Below, piece after piece: positions 59,395-64,000 of a stretch of 64,000 bases of DNA. Under the pieces are notes generated by a model. It made no database searches. It was given only the letters and a program-made list of their open reading frames with translations, and was not told the origin of the DNA. The DNA is from Heterocephalus glaber (lineage: Eukaryota; Chordata; Mammalia; Rodentia; Bathyergidae): assembly GCF_000247695.1 (NCBI RefSeq), contig NW_004624854.1, forward strand, positions 2,372,023 through 2,436,022, read 5' to 3'. The position numbers and the translations under genes are program-made. Position 1 is the first letter of the stretch; every line of letters starts with the position of its first letter.

Positions 59395-59745
59395 TGTTAT
59401 ATTTCAGATCTAAAAGGTCCACTCAAAGCCCGCTGTGTTTGAAGGTCTTCAGATGACGGGGACCTGTGGTCTTCAGTGAATCCATCCACTAATGAGTTCC
59501 ATAGCTAACTGTGATCTATGGAGGTGGGGCCTGGGTGGAGGTGGTCACTGGGGTCATGACCTGGAAGAGCTTGTTCTTGTACTGGCTCCTCCTTTCTCTC
59601 TGCTTCCTGGCTATTGACCTTATGAGCAGTCCTCTGACATGCTGTTCCACCAGCACAACATAGACTGAAGCCAAAATAAACCTCTCCACCTTCAGGCTGT
59701 GGCTGTCGGGTATTTTGTCCTAGCAAAAAGAAAGTGACTAGGACA
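59395..59745 (+). mobile_element. MaLR LTR (ORR1-like), near complete
   Basis: Starts tgttatatttcagatctaaa, then 'ggtccactcaaagcccgctgtgtttgaagg', 'gaggtggggcctgggtgg', 'cttcctggctattgacc', 'actgaagccaaaataaacctc', 'ctgtggctgtcgggtattttgtcctagcaaaaagaaagtgactaggaca'. TG..CA ends and length (351 bases) fit ORR1-type LTRs. Confidence 0.9.
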
Positions 59746-61460
59746 AGGATCATTTCCCAATGAGAAATCACAATTTTTATAACTGTATGATTTTTTGATG
59801 AGTAGAAAGTTGTGGTACGTATTTCCACTGTGAATTAGAGAAATAGGTTTTTCTCCCTTAATAGTTAGAGGTGGCAAAAAAGCATAAATGAAAACTAAGG
59901 GAGTCGTTCACAACTGCCCTGGCACTGTCTCCACTTAAACTACTCAGGAAGGTTCAGACTAAAAGAATTTTTAAATCCAGCCTTCCAAAAACTGTAGGTC
60001 AAAATCATAAAAGATATTCTAAAGAGTTTGTTAAAAACACAATTTCTATTTATCTTTAAAAATGAACTTTTATCCTTAAAATACCGTGCCCACTTCTGGA
60101 AATACTCTATGTAGGTTTTGTAACCAAAGTAGTGTCAACAATAAAGCATACTTTTTGGACTCAAACTTTGTAAATAAAGATGCTGTACTTTACAGCTGGA
60201 TTTATTATTGAGCCAAATATCATAGTATTATATAAATGAACCCTACCATCATTAGTCCTGGAGAAAGAAATGATGCCACAACTGAAAAGAACCCTTGTGA
60301 AATGGCCATATGAGGAACTCACTAATGTGATTTAACTTAATGTGATTTTTGTGAGAGATACAAACAACAGAATTTATTAATCAATGTCATTCCCCATGGA
60401 AGGGAGGGCACATCCTTCTTCATGTGAATGAAGAGTCAAATAATCCTTCAGCATATATATATTTTTAAAATTTAAGATTACTTACAAGAAATCTTAGTTT
60501 TCTTGTGTCTTCTGCACTTCTGAATTTGTTTTTATTGTTGTATAAGGGATTACTGCAACCTCAGAATCCTCCAACATGCATATGTTAACAGTTTGCATAG
60601 AAACAATTTTAAACAGGATTCAGGTAAGTCGTGTGTGTGTGTGTGAAGAACAGATTCTTCACACAAATTCTTGACAGATTTTCATGTGAGCAGTATACAG
60701 TTTTGTCACCTGCAAGTAGATATCTAGACCTAGTCATCTTGTACAACTGAACTTGTGCGATCATTGATTAGCAAACCCCTATTTTCACTACCCTTCTTCC
60801 TCTGGTGATCACAATTCCTTTTTTTGCTTCCATCAATTTGACAATTGTAGGTAAATCTACTCTGGATCTCAAAACCAGAATTAAGGCATCAGTCAGACTA
60901 TTTTCTCCTTTGCTTTCAAGTTTGTCCCATTAACAGACTCTGTCTCCTTGTATTTGCGGGACAGGCAGCCTGCCTTCTGATTGGCTACTGGATGAAGGCC
61001 ATCGGAGTCTCCTCTAGCTACTTCCCTGCCATGCTCTCCTTAGGCAGCTTACAATATTGTAATTAGCTTTTCCAAGGCCAGACAACAGCATCTGTAATAT
61101 AGTCTGAATATGGATAGATGAAACTAATACCAGTACCTTTGCCATATAATGTAACCAAATAGAGGCATGGTAATTCCACAACCTTTGGCATAAATCTAAC
61201 AGCTAGAACCAACTGCAGTGAAAAAAGAGCTGAAAAAAAATACTCAGAAAATTATACAGGCTGTCCCATTCCTGGTGGTTATATCATGTGTTTGTGTGTG
61301 ACCTGCATAGTATTACATTAGCCTGTTTCCCCTAACATGGTCAGATACTGCACGGAGTGTGGTGGAATAAAACAGATTTTTCCATGATAAAGCCATTAGC
61401 TTTCAACCTCCTCAATACTCTCCATTTAACAAAGGCCCACAATGCTTTTTTGTCAAAAAG
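59746..61460. other. AT-rich sequence, no recognised element
   Basis: A short (GT)n tract lies at about 60629-60645. Nothing else recognised. Confidence 0.55.
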
Positions 61461-61537
61461 TTTTTTGGTCTAGGGTATTGAGCACAGAACCTCACATATA
61501 CTAAGCGTGTGCTGGACTACTGAACAACTCTTTCTAT
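61461..61537 (-). mobile_element. ID/B2-like tRNA SINE fragment, diverged
   Basis: On minus: gagttgttcagtagtccagc, acacgcttagtatatgtgag, gttctgtgctcaatacccta, gacc, then an A tail (plus t-run). tRNA-type box A and box B are decayed. Confidence 0.6.
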
Positions 61538-62099
61538 TTTTGTTCAATTTTAAATACATTTTACTATATTCTTTGAAAGAGAACAAGCTGGAAGCATTCC
61601 CCGGTATTTTATTTCCTGGAAAAAGGGAACAAAAGCAAAGTTTTAGTAACCAATGAAATAACTGGGAAATACAGATGCTTAACATTTTAAATATTTTTAG
61701 TTAAAAGAAACCTTTTTAAAAAAATTTGTTCACAAAACCAGGTCATCAATAAAATACAAAGCATTGCACTTGGAAATGAAAAATATCAAAATTGGCTTAT
61801 GCAGATTATAGTAAATTCTCTGAATGACATTATTTTCTTCATATTATTGGTTTCTAACTGGCTTCACTTTATTTTACCAGGAAACTCTCAGTAAAATTAA
61901 TCAGGTGCCATATTTCTTTGCTCTGGTGTTCTTCATTCATAATTTTCTTTCTTTCCTGCCTTTTTGTTCCACTGCATTGTTTTCTTTCGGCACTTTCATT
62001 GCTAGAATCCCAATGGGCTCATGTCCTGCATTAGTAATTCTCTCAACTAAGGTATCATGCACTCCGGGTCTCAGCATTTATATTAATTGCTCATTTTAG
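61538..62099. other. No recognised element
   Basis: The hydrophobic frame at 61824-62099 is a product of T-rich sequence. Confidence 0.5.
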
Positions 62100-62190
62100 C
62101 TGGTGTTTATTTCAGTCTCAATACTCTTGTGAGGTACAGAGGTGAGGAAAAGAACAGGGAAAGTGATAGCTCTTTGCCTCAACGAGCAAC
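62100..62190 (-). mobile_element. Possible MIR fragment
   Basis: 'tcaatactcttgtgaggtacagaggtgaggaaaagaacaggga' resembles the MIR core read in reverse ('caaccctatgaggtag...acagatgaggaaactgaggcac'), with an internal deletion. Confidence 0.4.
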
Positions 62191-63196
62191 ACATAGAGAT
62201 TCAAGATAATTGAAACAGGCAGACACAATAAAGCAATTAAATTTTTATTTCTTTTTTAAATTTAGCTTCTGGCACTCAACTAATACAAATTCACCAAATA
62301 GACGAGGTAGTGTAGAGCCTGGGATAAAGAAGATTGAGGAAGCTTGACAGTAACAAAAAAATCAAATTTTATTTTTATTTGACTTTCAACCAAGAGACCA
62401 AGTGTTGAAATCAAAACAAACCCTCAGGCTTGTACATACCAGTATCCAGTGTACTCAACAAAGCAGCAACTTGCAGTATTATATTGGGTAAACAGCTTTT
62501 TGCCTGGTGGAGAAAATGGAGCAGAAAATCAAAATGAATTCTCTCCATATTTGGATTACAAATTTGGATAGTATATAAAGAAAAACAACAAATAGCTAAA
62601 ACTAATCTAACACATAGATAACTAAAAAAATAAGATATTTTGTTTGTGAGGGTAAATCTCAAGTATATTAAGATGTATATATGAATTCTGGAATACTAAT
62701 ACATTGTGTGAACTGAGACCATGCCTTTTATAATTAAATTTGCTGTGAAGTTACATGAAACTACTTTAGATAATATTTGTCAATAACTGTTAACATTCTA
62801 CTTTTAAAAATGTTGTTAGCAGGCAGGCATTATTCCACACATTCTGTGCACTGAAGTATCATTCCGCAAGTTTTATTTGCACTAATCTGCAATAGTTATT
62901 GCTTTGAACACCCCATAGAATTTCTATGTTTGTTGTTTCTACCCTTATTTGTGAGGACTGCATTTAGATTCATGTCTCTTTGGTCTATGAAATTAAGTGA
63001 AAGTTAATGCAGTGAAAAAGAATGCATATTGAGTCGCTGGGTATATATGATTTTCTTTCCAAAGTTTAAGATATTGAAATGAATGAAATGAAAATACAAA
63101 AAAAAAAAAACAATGAAGCCCATCAACTGTTAAATGCAAAGAAATTTTCTGTTTCAGAAAAAAGTAAGGCAATTAACATCTCCAATTTAATGTATT
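62191..63196. other. AT-rich sequence, no recognised element
   Basis: A poly(A) run lies at 63099-63110. Nothing else recognised. Confidence 0.5.
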
Positions 63197-63324
63197 CAAA
63201 ACTGAAGTTATGGGCTGGGGATTTAGCTCAGTAGTTCTGCCGCCTGCTTTGCAACCCCAAGGTCCTGAGTTCAATCCCTGGCACCAAAAAAACCAAAAAA
63301 ACCAAAACCAAAACTGAAGTTATG
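63197..63324 (+). mobile_element. ID-type SINE with perfect target duplications
   Basis: Element 63213-63308: ggctggggatttagctcagt, agttctgccgcctgctttgc, aaccccaaggtcctgagttc, aatccctggcacc, then an (AAAAACC)-type tail. The 16-base flank caaaactgaagttatg occurs at 63197-63212 and 63309-63324 without change. Young and full length. Confidence 0.96.
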
Positions 63325-63454
63325 ATCTCATCTTCTAGCTGCGACCCTCCTTTAATGTTCCCGATCACAGTAAATGCATATCCATTTCTTATGTGGTTCA
63401 CCGTAAATACATAAGTGTCATCATTCTGCTATTCTCTTTCATACTTTATATTTT

Positions 63455-63531
63455 AGCAGTCCTGGGAATTGAACCCAGGACCTTGTGCACGGAAATGAAT
63501 ACCGTAGCTCTAAGCTACATGTCTGTACCCC
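63455..63531 (-). mobile_element. ID-like SINE, older type
   Basis: On minus: gctggggtacagacatgtag, cttagagctacggtattcat, ttccgtgcacaaggtcctgg, gttcaattcccaggactgct. Box B is well kept and box A is altered by a small insertion. Confidence 0.75.
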
Positions 63532-63726
63532 AGCTGCCTGTATCTGTAGTCCTCTGCTCACTACCCTGCTAGATATGTCATTTCCCAGCTCCCCTACTTT
63601 ACTAGTTTAGCCGATAACACTTCCCCCAACATATGCTCTTACCTTGTTCAGAACTTCTTTATTATAGTAAAAATAGTGATTTTTAAAAAGCTAAATTGAT
63701 CATATTATTCATGGATTTAAAAGCCG

Positions 63727-63812
63727 CCTAGGGCTGTGTTTATGGCCCAGCGTTAGAGCGTTTGCCTAGCATGGGCAAGGTCCTGGATTTGGTCCTCAAT
63801 ACTACAAGAGAA
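63727..63812 (+). mobile_element. ID-like SINE, older type
   Basis: gggctgtgtttatggcccag, cgttagagcgtttgcctagc, atgggcaaggtcctggattt, ggtcctcaatactac. It has the canonical gagcgyttgcctagc spacer of common rodent ID elements, unlike the younger copies at 51.8, 56.3, 58.9 and 63.2 kb. Confidence 0.8.
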
Positions 63813-64000
63813 ATGCTTTCTAATGGCTTTGAAATAAAGCAAGGACCCTATGCAGAAACTTGACCATGCCTAACAGCTTTCCACATAGTTTTTCCAGAAT
63901 TATGTATGTCCCTGTTATTTCAAACCTGGATTTATTGCCCTACTTCAGTCATATTACAAAGTTTGAAATTTATTTTCTCTCTAATGGTGTAAATTGACTT

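Noticed and set aside
61824..62099. Frame with apparent membrane segments
   Set aside because: Hydrophobicity follows from T-rich codons; no family match recognised.
1..64000. CRISPR arrays, operons, bacterial ribosome binding sites or integrons
   Set aside because: The sequence is vertebrate nuclear DNA with rodent SINEs; no such structures are present.

Overview
The window is mammalian nuclear DNA, most likely from a rodent. It is AT-rich and full of interspersed repeats. The repeats that suggest a rodent are B1 (7SL-type) SINEs, ID (tRNA-Ala-type) SINEs, one B1+ID composite and several ORR1-like MaLR LTRs. The youngest ID copies share an unusual box A to box B spacer (GTTCTGCCGCCTGC) that differs from the mouse/rat BC1 type. 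I see no kangaroo-rat or squirrel-type SINE consensus, so a beaver-like lineage is possible, but this is only an inference. A 360-base run of N (49034-49393) is an assembly gap.

I found no intact protein-coding gene. No open reading frame above about 60 codons looks like a conserved cellular protein; the longest are chance frames, frames through the N gap, or retroelement relics. The window reads as intergenic desert or the interior of a very large intron.

Layout. 0-13 kb is mostly unique AT-rich sequence. It holds a GC-richer block (3.13-4.25 kb) split by an ID element, a MIR, a compact CpG cluster with promoter-like features (6.95-7.36 kb), an L2 3' end (9.2-9.87 kb), a B1+ID composite and a 33-base retrocopy of the 5' end of U2 snRNA with perfect 17-base target duplications (12.85-12.92 kb). 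13-17.6 kb holds a MaLR LTR, a 21-bp tandem repeat in GC-rich sequence and L1 debris. 17.65-24.9 kb looks like a decayed class III (ERV-L-like) provirus: gag-like, protease and reverse transcriptase pieces, an unassigned membrane/envelope-like stretch and an LTR-like 3' end. It has been interrupted by B1, L1 and a MaLR LTR. 25-35 kb is L1 and L2 debris with another MaLR nested among it. 35-64 kb is AT-rich sequence with scattered SINEs, two MaLR LTRs, old L2/MER5-like pieces, microsatellites and the gap.

Possible function lies in noncoding elements: the CpG cluster at 6.95-7.07 kb and several repeat-free stretches (26.3-26.9, 36.56-36.96, 47.57-48.08 and 52.31-52.64 kb) that could be conserved regulatory DNA. 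All repeat family names were assigned by eye from remembered consensus features, so subfamilies are approximate.
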